Of a DNA stretch of 64,000 nt, positions 49,309-62,600 are shown one piece after another. The DNA comes from Aphelenchoides besseyi (taxonomy: Eukaryota; Nematoda; Chromadorea; Rhabditida; Aphelenchoididae). The position numbers and the translations under genes are program-made. The stretch is from positions 5,828,001 to 5,892,000 of the forward strand of contig JAMPIQ010000003.1 of NCBI GenBank assembly GCA_024699855.1, written 5' to 3'. Each line of letters begins with the position of its first letter. Within the stretch, counting starts at the first letter, position 1. Below the pieces are notes generated by a model, which searched no databases, was not told where the DNA came from, and was given only the letters and a program-made list of their open reading frames with translations.

Positions 49309-49868
49309 TTATCGTAAGTGGTCGAGCTGTTTAGCGTTATTGTTTTGATCGAACGGTCTAGACAGACGACCATATGATAGGAAATGGAACCGTCTTACAC
49401 GCACATGGTTTTTTTGTTTCCAATTTGCTGATAAAGGTACAGCAAGGTAATTAATCGGGTTGTCTGATCGTTTCCCAAGGCCAATTCCAGCTAATGTGTC
49501 AAAGTTGAAGGATTCGTCATCAGTTACACCACTCGCATACGAGGCCCATCCACTCTATAAAAACCATCGTTAAAACGGATGTTTTAATTGAAAAAAGGAT
49601 AGACAGATTATTAACTATCTAGACGTGAATACATGAGATTAGTAAAAGGAAAAAACAACGCCAATTGCTATTAAGAAGATTAGTGTAATCATAGAACCAC
49701 GAACCTTTTTGGATTCAAACTTCGGGATTTGTTTTAAGATTAAGTGCGATTCGTTTATTTTCTAAAGTATTGTTGCTATTACTTAACATTTTTAACTGAG
49801 CTTACCAATTCAGCCACTACGAAAGTCAGTTGCAATGTTGAAATGAGTACAAGCAAATGAATTCGCAT
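49309..49868 (-). CDS. Small neuropeptide precursor (FDTLAGIGL-amide type)
   Basis: Two exons (49806-49868 and 49309-49554) encode a 102-residue secreted precursor. Exon 1 is a clean signal peptide, MRIHLLVLISTLQLTFVVAE, with a GTAAGC donor after it. A 251-nt intron ends TTTTTATAG. Exon 2 contains SFNFDTLAGIGL followed by GKR, the amidation and dibasic cleavage signal. FDTLAGIGL-GKR closely resembles the FDTLGGMGLG and FDSLGGMGLGK peptides of C. elegans NLP-5, related to the buccalin/allatostatin-like group. A second dibasic site (VRR) precedes FHFLSYGR, a possible further amidated peptide; the region ends KQLDHLR and TAA. Released peptides would signal through G-protein-coupled receptors. 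It is convergent with Wntless. Neither exon gives a frame long enough for simple ORF calling. Precursor architecture is convincing; the exact family is inferred. Confidence 0.72.
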
Positions 49869-52800
49869 CTTCAAACGCTGATTGCAGCGTAAAATTCAAC
49901 TTGATCCCTCAGTTTGAGTGCCAAGCCAACTCCTAAACAAACTTCAGTTGAATAAACGAATAGAACTATCAAAACGATTCGCGACCAAGTATAGATTAAC
50001 GTAAAGATGTAGTAGTGAAATTTGTTCGAAAGTTCTGAATGAACTCTCGTCTGATTGAGGGTTATAGACGCTCGAGGAACAAACCGTTTCAGTAAACTAA
50101 GATTTTTGAGGGATTTTCGCACGTGTTAAAATCTAATGCGGAACTCAGAGTAAATATCAAGATACAAAACATTATTCTCATGTGATATCTTAAAATAACA
50201 ACTAAACATACAGTATTTGAATCGGAAGCAGGATTTTGAAGTGACGGGCATCTTCGAAATGAGTTGCTACGTATAAATGCAAAATTAAAAACGTTAACGG
50301 TCTTCGTGTTCTAAGCTTATGCTTAAAAAGGGGCGTTCCCTTTCCACATGCTAACGGATACCGTACTATCGAGCATCAATTTCTTCGTGTTTGGAATAAT
50401 CTGAGTGGATTGAGAGATTTCATCTTTTTTCCCGGAAACTGAGTCGATTGACATCATTGAGTTGAACACAAAGTGAGTACATTGCAAGTGGGAATCTCTT
50501 ACATTTCGATGAGTCTCCGGAAAAGATGCAAACAATAAACAGCTGCTTCTTCGGTCAACATTCAAAAAACAAGTCGAAAACCGCAAGCCACGTATTCATT
50601 CTTTATAGATGAGCTCTGACTGACACAAACTTCCACTGGATCTCTTACATGACATCGTAAAAGTTCATTTAATTTATTTGTCACTTGAGCTAAATTGGTT
50701 AACACGCAACGAATGACCGTATATGCCAAGTGATGTAAACGCGAACGTCCATTGACAAAAACATAAAAGTTGAAAAGAAACAATTTTGACACAATGTTGT
50801 TTCTAATCATTTCGTTTGTCTAATCGAAAAGAATAACCAAATTACTCTCGTTTATTTGCGGACTAAAGATATAAATTGGGATTCTCGTTACACAAAAAAG
50901 ATTGCTAATTCTAGCGATTATGTTTCGACGACGGAGATAAATTTCAAATTGAAATCCTTAATTGTACTGTCCAATGTAACTAACTAACTAATCCAAATGC
51001 CTTCGAAGACCTTATAATCATGACCTTCTTTTGCCATGCTTTCATCAAATTGTATCGGAATTTGAAAACTTCACACGTTCCAACCACTAGCATTCATGAT
51101 TCTTAGAACTAAACATCACGTTTGCTGTTAACGAAAAACCCAAATCTTTGGCTCTTAACACAAAAAATTCAATAGTTGTAACTCATACGTTCTAACCAGA
51201 CGTCTTTTTGTTTGAAACTCTCACGCACATGAGTTTGAAGGTAAAGAACTTCAGTTAACGATTAATTCGACGATCATTCAACAAGGAATAGATAACGCAA
51301 CAAAAAGCCTTAAGATTACTGTAATACAGCTGAGTCAATTAGTGTTTTTGCACTATTGGGTAATCGGAAATCTATAGCTTTAAATCCGGTGATGACGACA
51401 ATAATCGTGGGAAATCATACACGTGGGATTTGCGCAAAATGTGTGATCGTATTTCTAAGAATAAATTGCAAACTTCCACTCAAATTTCTAACAAAATTAA
51501 ATTCCGTTGTTGGTTTCTCAGTGGACGAATAGACCTTCTTCAAGAAAACCACAAAAACTAATTGTCAAAAGATTAAACTGATAACTAGATCATTCGACTA
51601 CAAGTGAGTTTTCTACCGTAAACATTCGAGATCGATGTTAAGACGCCTACGATAAGATTGTCGGAAAAGGATCCTCAACGTTTCTGTGGATAAGATCCGT
51701 TTTAACTTAAGAATAATCCCTTCGCAGTTACGGGAAAATATGTGGAATGGACGCTAAACAAACAATTACGAAGTTGAGCAGACGTTTGTAAAAGCAAATT
51801 GGAAAAAGTTTTAAGTTTGTTTCAATTTAATAAGTGGTTGTTGCCTCCGGTAGGTGGCAATGAAACGTTCTTGTCCTCAAAAAGCCACGAATGAATGGAG
51901 GCGGATGTCGAATGGTCGACTTAGCAGAGAGATGTTAGAATTGATCACTTCTTATTTGTTAAAATGATTCCATTGAGTTTTATTTCGACGACAAGCGTAA
52001 CAACTGCATAACTAACTTTATTTCCACGACTGGCTTTTGATAAGAAAAATCGTTTACTGTACGCACATCAAAGCGGATTCAGTTAAAATAGAAAGTGCAC
52101 TGGGAGTTTGTAAAGAAATTACAAGAAACCGATGAAAAGAAGGCGTATAAACGGAAAGAAGAAACGAATTCTGAAAGCAATTGACGCCATCAACTGCAAG
52201 ACCAAAACAAGCAGCTCAATGGAAGCGAACCGGAAACGTTGTCAAGTCAAATGTAACGAACTGGGAAGACCAATTGTAGAAACGATAAAAATTGCACGAA
52301 TAGCCCTGTATCACATTAAATTTACTACAAGACCGCGTGTGTTTCTTGACTACGAAAACAAAAGAAAGTGAAGTAATGAGAAAATTTGCCAACGTATGAG
52401 CCGAACGAGTCATTAGCCATCGATCCGTAGGCTCATTTGCAGCGAATTACGGTTGGAATGTGGAGGCGAAGTAAGAGGAGTGTCGTTTGAAGAACAGAAA
52501 ACAAGTGCGTAGAACGAAGAGTTGTATACGAAAGAACATACGAGAAAGAGATCGTCAAGTAATTACTTCACGATCGTGCGAAATTCGCACAAACTTGATA
52601 TGTCCTTCTCTGTCTTGGGGAATTGGCTGCTAGAACCAACAAAATCCGAAGCTGGATCAAAGAATATGTTAGAAATATCATAGGTTGCAGAAGATTAATA
52701 CGGAAACAAATCTGTTGACTTAAACATTAGAAGAACAATCAGAACACGAAATACGACAAATGAAAATAAGTACTAGAGATAAATAGAACTTATGCTCAAG

Positions 52801-53078
52801 TAGTCTTTCAAACAACACGGATGATCTTTTCGTTCAATGGGCTTCCGCGTTCAAAGCGGTTGTGGAAATAAATAGACAAAATAAGTTATTATATACAACA
52901 AAATCATCTAATCCTTAACTATTGAACGACAGATAGAATTCAAGTCATTCTAATAAATCAGAGAACAAAATTATGCAGTCGAAGAATAATAACCATGCGA
53001 AGCCACGAATAAGAAACTAGTGTACGAAATGTGAAGACTGCGAACTCGAAATTCAATTGTCATTAGCAGGTCAATTGT
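49869..53078. other. AT-rich intergenic region upstream of neuropeptide gene
   Basis: 3.2 kb of AT-rich DNA between two genes on the minus strand. It probably carries the neuropeptide promoter and the 3' flank of ptb-1. Frames at 50323-50586 (minus) and 52132-52371 (plus) lack motifs or splice support. I see no RNA gene or repeat array here. Confidence 0.45.
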
Positions 53079-56000
53079 TTAGATCTTTAGACCCTTCTTT
53101 GAAAACGAAACCCGAAGATGTGCATTCTCAGCCAAACGATAATTGTGCATCACAATCAGCGCGTCAATTGCTGTCTCAACGTCGTCCAACTGCAAGAGCG
53201 CCATCTTGTGATCTCTTCTAAAAGTAGGATCATAAGAGTAATATGAAGTAATTGAACTTACTGGAAAAATTGAAACTCTTTGACGTTGAATCCCTTTTCA
53301 ATGAATGCCGACTTCAGAAATTCTTCGGTAATCGAAGGCGGAATATTGGAGAGATGAAGCGTGGAACTCGGCGGATAGATGTTGAGATAATTCTTGGAAC
53401 CGGGCTTCTTGAAGCGATGCAACGCTGAGTTTTGATAATCCCGAGTTAAATTGGATTGCACATCTGAAATCATCAAGTTAATCGACTTCTCAACAGATTT
53501 ATTTCAAGTTGACAAGTTCGTACCTTCTTTTGGCATCTGCACGTTCGTATGCTTCGAAGGAGCAACTCTCACCACTTTGCCATGCCAACGAATCTTATCG
53601 AGATGCTGGATCGCTAAAACGAACAAGATAAACATTGAAGAAGCCTGATACCTACCCAGTTGTGCTTGTTGTGGTTCAGCATATTGAATGAGGGCATTAT
53701 CCTTTTTATTGAACAGAATCTTCACACGCTGCACATCACCATAGACGCCTGAAAGAATGCAAATTATACGTTTGTATTAAACTCCCGAGTATTGTCGTTT
53801 TCTCTCTGCTTGACCGTAGAAGTATAAAGACAGAACGAAAAGTACAAAGCGATTTTACTTTTTCAAGTTCTCAAAAGACAGAAAGCGACGTAGAAAAACA
53901 GAAAAGTCATGTTGTTCACCGTCACACGTTAAAATTTTTGTCTCAATTTGGACTAAAAACGTTCGTTTTGAACAAATGATTTCGACTTGAAAATTAAAAC
54001 GATAAAACAAGAAAGCAAAAAACTAAAAAGCCACATACCGAAAAGTGTGAAGAGCGCATCAGGCTGTACCTTCTGAAAACAGGATAGCGATAGAATCGAA
54101 ATACAGTAGTCGTATAGCAAATTTGTGTCGAAACTCTCGCGGTCTTCGAAACGACCAAAACACCGCAAAAGAAGAAATCAGTGGGAGAAAAGACGAAACA
54201 ATCAATTTCGAGAAGAGGATTTCCGTTGAACATCGAAATTTGCAAAGTAGAAGTGATACAACAATGCACACGAATGCAAAACCACTTTTGGTTTTATGAC
54301 AAAAAACCAATAGTGCGTTCAATCTATTCTTTTAAGATTGATTGAGAAACCGTCAATCCCCGATTAGTCAGTGGCTTCTTCAAAGAGAAGATGGACTTAC
54401 GTTTTCGTCCAAATTTGAAACCAAAACAACGGGTGTAATGGCGAGAAGTCCGCCGAGTTGTTGTTGTAGTAAAGTGTTGGCCGTGCTCAGTGTTGAAGCC
54501 GCTTGCAGACTATTGACACCATTTGAAGCCGCAGCCAAGGCGGCCAGATTAGCAGCTCCACTCAGACCGCCAAGGAACGGCGCCAACGCAGCGTTAGCTT
54601 GAGCCGCAACATTTGCTGATCCAGTTAAAGCATCAGCTCCAGTAATTCCGGTAGATTGTGCGTAAAACGAAGTCGGAATGCCATTTGTAGCAACAGATGC
54701 AGGAAGTGAAAAAACACCCGGAACCAACGATCCCAATTGATTTTGAGTTGCTAAATAGTCAGACGAATAAAATAAGCATCAAAATATGTTACCTAATGAT
54801 AATTGCTGCTCGAAAGACAATTCACCAGTTGGTAGAAGAGGATTCGTGTAATCGCGAGATTTGTCGTTGTTATAACGAACCGACAAAGTGGTCAACTTCG
54901 AATAATCGATTCTTAATGTGCAACAACCGGTGTAAATGTTCTGACCATCCAACACACTTCGAGCGTTCTGCGCCGATTGCGCCTCACTGAATTGAATCAA
55001 CGCTTGAAATGTGTCTGAAATACGAATAGATCAACGAAAGGCAAATAAGCTTACGGTTCTTGGCAAAAGTGATTATGCGCAAAATTTTTCCATAACGTGA
55101 AAATAGTGAATGTAACTGGTCGAGAGTTACAGCACAAAGCATATTGTCCACAATAACACGCAACACCGAATTTGGTTGTTGTTGAGTGGAGATGTCCAGT
55201 TGTGAAGCCGAAGTAGAGACGGGAGTAGTTGCATTACTCGATTGTCCGGAAACCAAAAGATTGGCCTGAAATGAAGTTGTTATTCGTTGTACAAGTAAAA
55301 GCGAAATTTGATTTTCAATCTTTAATTTTTAGAATTCGCACCGGTGATCCGTATTGAAAGTCATTAGGTGTTGCTCCTAATTGCAACGATCCTACGGTTG
55401 GAGCGGTAGCTGGAAGCTGATTAAACTGACGAAGTGGAGATGTGGCCGCCATCAAAAACTGCTGAATAGAAGTTGGGATAACGCCTGTTGTAGGTGCAAG
55501 TCTTTGTCGTTTGGTCGCCCACGCATCAATTTGTGCTCCGTAGCCGATTCCCGGTGTCTGTGCAGCAAGGAGCGACGTCCCGACTCCAATGGGCAAATGA
55601 ATCGAAGATGTGAATTGAGTTTGTGCTATGGCCGTCGGAATCGATGATTGAGCTAATGGTTGTGGTGAACTGTCGAGTGGTGTTGAATCGGGTGAATGAG
55701 TGCGCTTTTTCGTCCCACTCTGCTGCTTAACCGCAGCCGAAAGCTGCGAAACGTTGTCCGTGATCGTGATGGCGTTGTAGGTCGATGACGTGGATTGTCA
55801 AAGAAAAAACAACTAAACAAATAGCCAATTCAATTTCCGTTCAAATGATCGACACGACGGACATCAAACTCTCGAAGGTCGGTGGCTTTTTACGGTTTTG
55901 GAATGCGAGTTTCGGACGATCGTAAAACGCGCGAATGTGCGGCACGGAAGACAAACAGCCGACATGGCCGTTGGAGATGATCCCATAGACGAACAATGAA

Positions 56001-59000
56001 AATGAAAAGTTCGCTTGAAGCGAATCAGTTCGGATTATCTGCCCAATAACAAACCACGTTTTCACAAACACGGGCATATGATTCGAGCTTTAATACTCCG
56101 AAAAAATAGTCGGATTATCGGAGTCATTGCAAAGAGCAATTCGTGGAATTGTGCGCAATAGAAGAATTACTTTTACAATTCAATTTGTCCCAACTATTCT
56201 TCATTGATTTAATGGCCAAGCTTGTGGTCTGTTTTTCTCCTATCAATAGTCCTTTGAGTCCAACAAAAACGATAAGAATAGTGCGAACTCCGGCAAACGT
56301 TTAGTGTTTGACATTGGGATTTGTCGTGTGTGAAGTGTCGGCGAGTTGCCAACAGATGTTGATAGGAAGTGGAAAACGTCGTGGTCTCTCTGACCGCAGC
56401 AGATGACAGAAAGGCTAGGAATATGTTAACCCACTAATTAATTGAGAAACAAACGGATCTCTCGTCTCATACTCTCAAACAATAAAATGTCGTCGAGTCG
56501 AAAAGATTGTCCATAAAACGGAAACCAAACGATGAAGCCGAGCAAATTGCACTTCGTTGACGGTAAAAACGTCGAAATGAAACGAACGAAAAGGGTCAAT
56601 GGGAGCTTGGATCATCAAATTGGACAACCAAAAAGACGAATCACAGAGAGAACAACGGTTGCCCAAAAACAAATTGCATACGGGGAATTTAAACTGAAAT
56701 TCGTAGACCGACCGATTGACATCCAGGTGGGCAAACGTTACTCTCAACGACGATACGAAGCCCGAAAGCGACGCGATTAAAATTTCAAATCCCGTCGAGT
56801 GGAATTCTCGACGAATAATCAAAATGCAAAACAACCGACGGCCACCAATCGAACGTCCAACGAAAAGGACGACCGGCGTCCGGAAAGCCGAGAGAAACCG
56901 ACAATCATTTCGGACCTAAAACGCATAAAACGGCGCAATCGATTGGGGACGAACACGTGTGAACCGTCGGCAGCTCTCTTGGAATCCCGAAACTTCATAG
57001 CCACGGATAGTTTACACGAAATTCCAACACGTTTGTTCTGCTCAATGTCGGTTCAAATCAAAAAGCGAGGAATGTCCGTCGCGCATTTAACTCGACCTTG
57101 AACAGCGCTCCCAATTTTGAGGAAAACGAGACCTGCTGAATGAGTGGACTGAAAACTCGCATTCTCTCACCCACTTGCCACGTACAAAACAACAACTTTT
57201 GTTTGTTAGAGCAACCCTAAGGAGTCTGATTGGCAACCACAGTCAACCGACGTTTCGCTCATCAATTTTGTTTAGTTGACCGAAATCTCAGAGTGGGCGG
57301 TTGAAATGAATCTTTTGGCTTCGCATACTCTCAATTTTCATCACAAATTATCCGACAGAAGCACATTGCCCAATGCGCAGCCTCAGGTTTGGAAGCACAA
57401 ATTTGTGTGGCCAAATGCTCTCCATTGCTGGCATCGTGCTTCTCGTCGCAAATTAGACGACGAAACGGAGGCTGTCCATTCTGAAATATATGAGTCGAGC
57501 CGCCGACACTCGACGTCCAATGGTGTGAACCCGCGCGCTCCTTTCTCATTTGGCTTCTGATAAAAATGAACAAAAATTGGCACCATGAGTGCCAAATTCT
57601 CTTGCGCATTCCGTCTGTCTAATTCCTTTGTCGTCTTTTTTATAAGCAAAATTAGGTCAATCTGTTCGAAATGTCGATTACAACCCTTACCTTTGCACAT
57701 TCACCAGACAAAGACTGAAGACCACTGTTATAAGGTTGAGTGAAATGACAACTCATGTCCAATATAACGATCGAATAAAAGAGATAGGAAACTGCAATTT
57801 GCCAAACGAATAACAGCCAAGTCCAATTAATGAGAAGGACGACCCGCTGGTTGGCATTATGACGAGAAGGATGCCGGAAGCGTATTCCGCTCAGATGAAA
57901 CGTTGACAAGAAGAAATGAGTTGTTGAGGAATCGAGATAAACAACCGCCGTAGAAAATACTCAACACCAATAGATACAAGCCATTCGAAGAACGATTACA
58001 TTGTAGTAATCGGAAACCTCATAGATATTGTATGTTGCCTAACAAAAAATGTAATTTGGAATCTTACGAGATTCCATCTTTTTCAGATTAAAACGCAGAC
58101 TCACGACTTCGCATTTCATTAACCAAGAATGAGACAGTGACCTCTGAACACAAAAAAGAAAATGGAGAATTACGTTCCAATGCCAAAAACAACTCGACCG
58201 CCGTATTCTACTAATGAGGTCGAACTTGGGAGTGTAAGTCATAGAAATTGCTAGTTCACCGTTTACGGTAAAAGAGTCGAGGAGAGGCAAACAGGTGGGT
58301 AAGAAAAAGGCTTTGTGTTAATTAGAACCAACGTTGTTAACCGCTCTCGAGCCTACAAATTGCTGCGTGTTGTATTGCAATCTTCTTGAGTCTTGTCGTC
58401 CGGGCAACGGCTGCTATCAAAATCCTGGACCGCTAATCCCACGAATAAGATCGTGTTGCCCGAAGGCCGAAAGACCGACCGTATGGTTTCACGTCGTCAA
58501 TTCGATTTCTTTCGTATTCTCGTTTTAAACACAGGCACTTTAAACTTTAGTAAAAAAAATCCTTGACGTAATTTGCTTTTCAATACAAATACTAAACAAA
58601 CTTACTGATGGTAAGAGCGACGGATCAGCGAGCAACGGGAGATCGTTTTTGCCGACTTTACGTTCGGTTTTCAACTCCTGGTGTGTTGAGTATTGACAGA
58701 AGATAGTCTTTCCACGAATAGCCATTGGATAACTAAAATAAATGCCTTTAAAATGCTGTCAAACGCAAGAAAATCAACAAAGAACTTCGAAGAACTTACG
58801 CGTGGGCAATCTGCGTGATAGCTTGAGCTCCACTCTCGTCCTCGTATTCAACAAATGCCTAAAAACTAGAAGTAAAACCCGAGTCGCTTAATCTTTTTTC
58901 ATAGAAACCCAAATAATGCAGAAGCCCACAAAGTATAAGCATTTTTATTGCTATCAGCTTTAAAATTTTTGACGAAAAGACCAAAATTTTTGTGTTTACA

Positions 59001-59665
59001 GTTTTCAATCTTACGAAACAACAGTCGAAAACAAAAGGGCCAATAAGTAGGACGAAATCTTGTTAACATTCTTTCTCATTTACTTGATAATCTTGTTGGA
59101 CCAATTACATGAAAAGAAATTTTGTGTAGTGACTTTAAACATAACATTTCATCACTTGTGTGATTACTTATTCGATTACCTGGTTTTTGCCTTTTAACAT
59201 CAAATAATTGTAGATTTTACCAAACGGAAGACAGAAGTGTATCAGCTCCAATTCGCTCATATCGCTCGGTATGTTTCTTAGATGCACGACTTTGGAAATT
59301 GGATTACCGGAAGGATCAGTAGGTGCCAGAAGTGTACTCGAAGCCGTGGGTTGATAGTTCAGCAATGCACTTGCCGCAATCGACGCTGCATTAGAGGCGG
59401 ATTGAAGGGCAGTTGGGGCGGTGGATGGATTCGTTGGAACGTTGGAAACGGAAGGTAATCCGCCAAATAAAAGAGCCGAACTATTGGCACTCGGAAAAGC
59501 AGCGGCAAATGCGGCTAAGGATGAGTCCAATTTGGGCTAAAACATAAAAACTATCTAATGATCGTGTTCTCAACTCACTTTTTTGGGTTCACTTGCGGCC
59601 GTCATTACAAGTAACGCAGCGGCACTGTTGGCCTGCGAGTGAACTAAAAGATCTTCTGATCCACG
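53079..59665 (-). CDS. ptb-1: Polypyrimidine tract-binding protein, four RRMs (first exon not located)
   Basis: A nuclear RNA-binding protein that represses exons by binding CU-rich tracts. The earliest exon found (59579-59665) starts RGSEDLLV, matching the RGSDEL start of PTBP1 exon 2, so only a short first exon is missing. RRM1: 59180-59536 ([31 protein letters not shown]), 58800-58858, 58606-58732 ([10 protein letters not shown]). The linker exon 55342-55743 is followed by RRM2 from about 55256 ([20 protein letters not shown]), then [20 protein letters not shown] and [12 protein letters not shown]. An Ala-rich linker leads to RRM3 ([33 protein letters not shown]) near 54400-53510. RRM4 has [19 protein letters not shown] and LHLSNIPPS near 53400. 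The last exon contains [20 protein letters not shown] and ends SKKGLKI at TAA 53079-53081. Domain order and motifs match PTBP1 one for one. Confidence 0.95.
55744..58605 (-). other. Large ptb-1 intron between RRM1 and linker exon
   Basis: A 2.9 kb stretch with no exon that I can place. The acceptor for the linker exon is weak: the best fit is TTTCGCAG ending at 55744. An extra small linker exon may therefore be missing. Open frames on both strands show no domain features. Confidence 0.45.
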
Positions 59666-62600
59666 CTGAAATCAACAACATCAAATTACGTACATCCGTT
59701 GAACGCGATGCCCAGCAACAAAATGCATACCTTTGGCATTAAAGATGCATACATTCAGCCATAGGCCTTAATTTAAAATTTTGCAATAGTGGAATTCGGT
59801 TGCTAAATACAGACATCAGTTTTCAAATGCGAAACGATTTCTGATCACGAGCGAATAGGATAAATGTCGAGCAATTTAATGGCCTAGATATATGGTTAGG
59901 ACTTGAGAAAGTGGCTTTTTTCTTGGAAGCAAAACCCGCCAGATGGTTGGCAAAATGATTTGACGACGAAGATAGTCGGCCTCAATGATCATCTGTCATT
60001 TGGATCATCGGAAGTTGTTTCCACTTTGCGGTGGCAAGTAGTTGAATACCAATAAGGTTTAAATTTCTGAACTAAGCGGGAAATTGAAAAGCATAAATTT
60101 CCGCCGTCAAACCTCCATAGCAACTGAGAGATCGTAATGCTTGTGGGAACAGTCAATCCGTGAATTACGAGTTGTCGAATTCGAGATCGTCATTTCCCTC
60201 TTCATTCTATGGTCAAAGATAAATCGACATAAAAGAGAAATTGGACTGACAGGTGAAATCCGGAGGTCAATGACTTGGAAGTGAATTTTCAGCGAAACTT
60301 TGAAGTCTAATTAAACGAACTGCAAATTGAGTGATGGATATTCGGTTTGGTGGAAAACAAAAGTTTTTGTACGAAGAACGTAAAGTTGCAAAAAATTGTG
60401 CGAGTTATGGATTTCACGGGGTCATTAAAAACCGATCGTCGCCCACGTCTACGGTCGAAAAACGGAGATCCGAATGTTGAAGTGTGTTTTCATGCGAATT
60501 ATATCGAAATACACACACGATTCACATCTTGAAACTAAGAGGAGACCGTTGCTCTTGTTTTAGAGTTAGCTGTCGATGACTGTTGGGCCAAAACGGACGA
60601 ATCGTGAGGCAAACGACCGACTATCGAAAACAAGGTGAGCGCCCTTTCGACTCCGTTGAATCACGCAAAAAATGAATCTAACGATTCGGGACGTTTGCAC
60701 CTTTGGCCAGGAATAAAATCGTCGTTTTTGCGAAATGGTTTGAAGTTGCGCTTAGAAGTGACGGGAACAAATCAACGCGAACTCTCGATTGGCGGCCCTC
60801 GCTTAATTGGCTCCATTTCAGGAACAATTAAAATGATTGGGAAACGAACACAACTGGTTAGTCGTTTTCGGGTGAACTTCGATGGTTGTGACAAAAATTT
60901 TTGGTCTGCTTCTTCGAAATCTACGCAGATCTCGCGCGTATTCGAGTTGAGCAAACAAAAACTGACGATGGAAATATTCTTCGTTCACCTCTCGACTTTA
61001 CAGTTCTTGGGGCCAACGGACGGCGGGTTGTCTGCGCGATCAACAAACCCACGGCTGAAAGTCCCAATCTCAAGAAGCGCATTGTTTTCCGACAACATTT
61101 CTGCAGTTCCCTCAAAGATCTCGTTTCGTTTGTTCAAAGCGTCAGATTTCTTTTCGAAGTTTAAATGCCGTGTGCACTTGGAAGCCGAGAGTTTCGGTTA
61201 GAAGACTGCACCTCACCTTTACTCCAACTCGAAATGCGTCAATTCCAATGCGTAGAACATCGGCACTCATTGCAAGCAGATCGAAAACACGCTGACTCCT
61301 GAAAAGCTGTTTCAATAAAAACGAATTTGTTAAATTTCGAGTTACACGATAAATGACGCGTGTGACGAACTTAAACGCAATGGTGAGTAACCTGCTGACA
61401 AAGTGGGCGCGACCGCAAGACGATGGTCAGAGAGGTACCTGAACAAAAATGTCCCGATGAATTTCACGGCTGATCAAACATTCTAACCGAGTTGTTCTGT
61501 TTAACTCGATTGGCCACAACGAAATTGCCGACAGTTGGAAATGGACGACGAAATGAGAGGAAGAGAAAGAGGGCACTGAATTTGATATCACCGTTTCGGT
61601 CGACATGCAAATGACAACCAATCCGGACGGTCGATTCGTTTCAATTAACTTCCCGAAATTCCCACACTTTCAACGATTTTCGAGTCAGCTTCTGGAGATT
61701 GTAAGTAACGGATATGTGCGGAAAACGGAGTTGATTCTTCGCTCGTGATGCCGATTAAGTTTGAGGTTTGTTCCACTGATTTTACCGCTCGCTTTGAAGT
61801 TCAACGGCTCTCTCTTCCCGCAACAGCCGATGCTGAACAACGCGACATTTGCAACATAGAAATGACTTTTCGTCAGAAAAATGCGGATTTTACGCTTCTT
61901 TTACCAATTTGCCCACATCGAATTCACACACTGCGACTCACCACCGTCGATGTTCGTCGCGCACTTTGCTAAAGTTCACATCAACAAATGAACAATGTCT
62001 TCGCGGTCTTTTAATCCAAATCGCTAATCAACTACAAATACCAAAGCCGTTAATTCGGCAAGAAATCCGGTTCTCTCGCTCAACACGTAAATTTGCTTGT
62101 ACATTTACGATGTTTGTTGGAAACATGTCAGAAGCACGCGTTGTTTCGGCGTTAATTCACGGTTATCCCCTTTGAAACTGTCCATTAGCTGCGTATGCCA
62201 AAAATGGTTGATACTCCGAAGGTGCAAATAGAAACCAGAATCCGTGTGTTTCTTTAACGGGAGAATCAGGTTTCTCTATTGTCTCGGAAATCATTAAATC
62301 GTAAGAAATGAGACTAAACAAATCCTCAGTTCTTTCAATTATTCAAATCGTTTTAACTACTAACTTAACTACAAGGCTGATTTAATGTCTATAACAAGGT
62401 TAATTCAATTACTGTAGCTCGTAACAGTAGTTTTCAGTCTAATTAGGCTGCAAAATGAGGTCAACAGACTGGTTCAAAGATTGCGTATTTCTTCTCTTCA
62501 TCCGTTGTAACAGGAACTTGCCGGTCAAGCGGTATCTTGAAATGCCATTTGATATGCCAACAAACTAACGTCCCAAAGACTAATCGTCTTATACAGACAA

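Noticed and set aside
60635..61201. 188-codon plus-strand open frame
   Set aside because: It has no recognisable motif or signal peptide. Overlapping frames on the other strand are also open in this GC-richer DNA, and length alone is borderline for chance.
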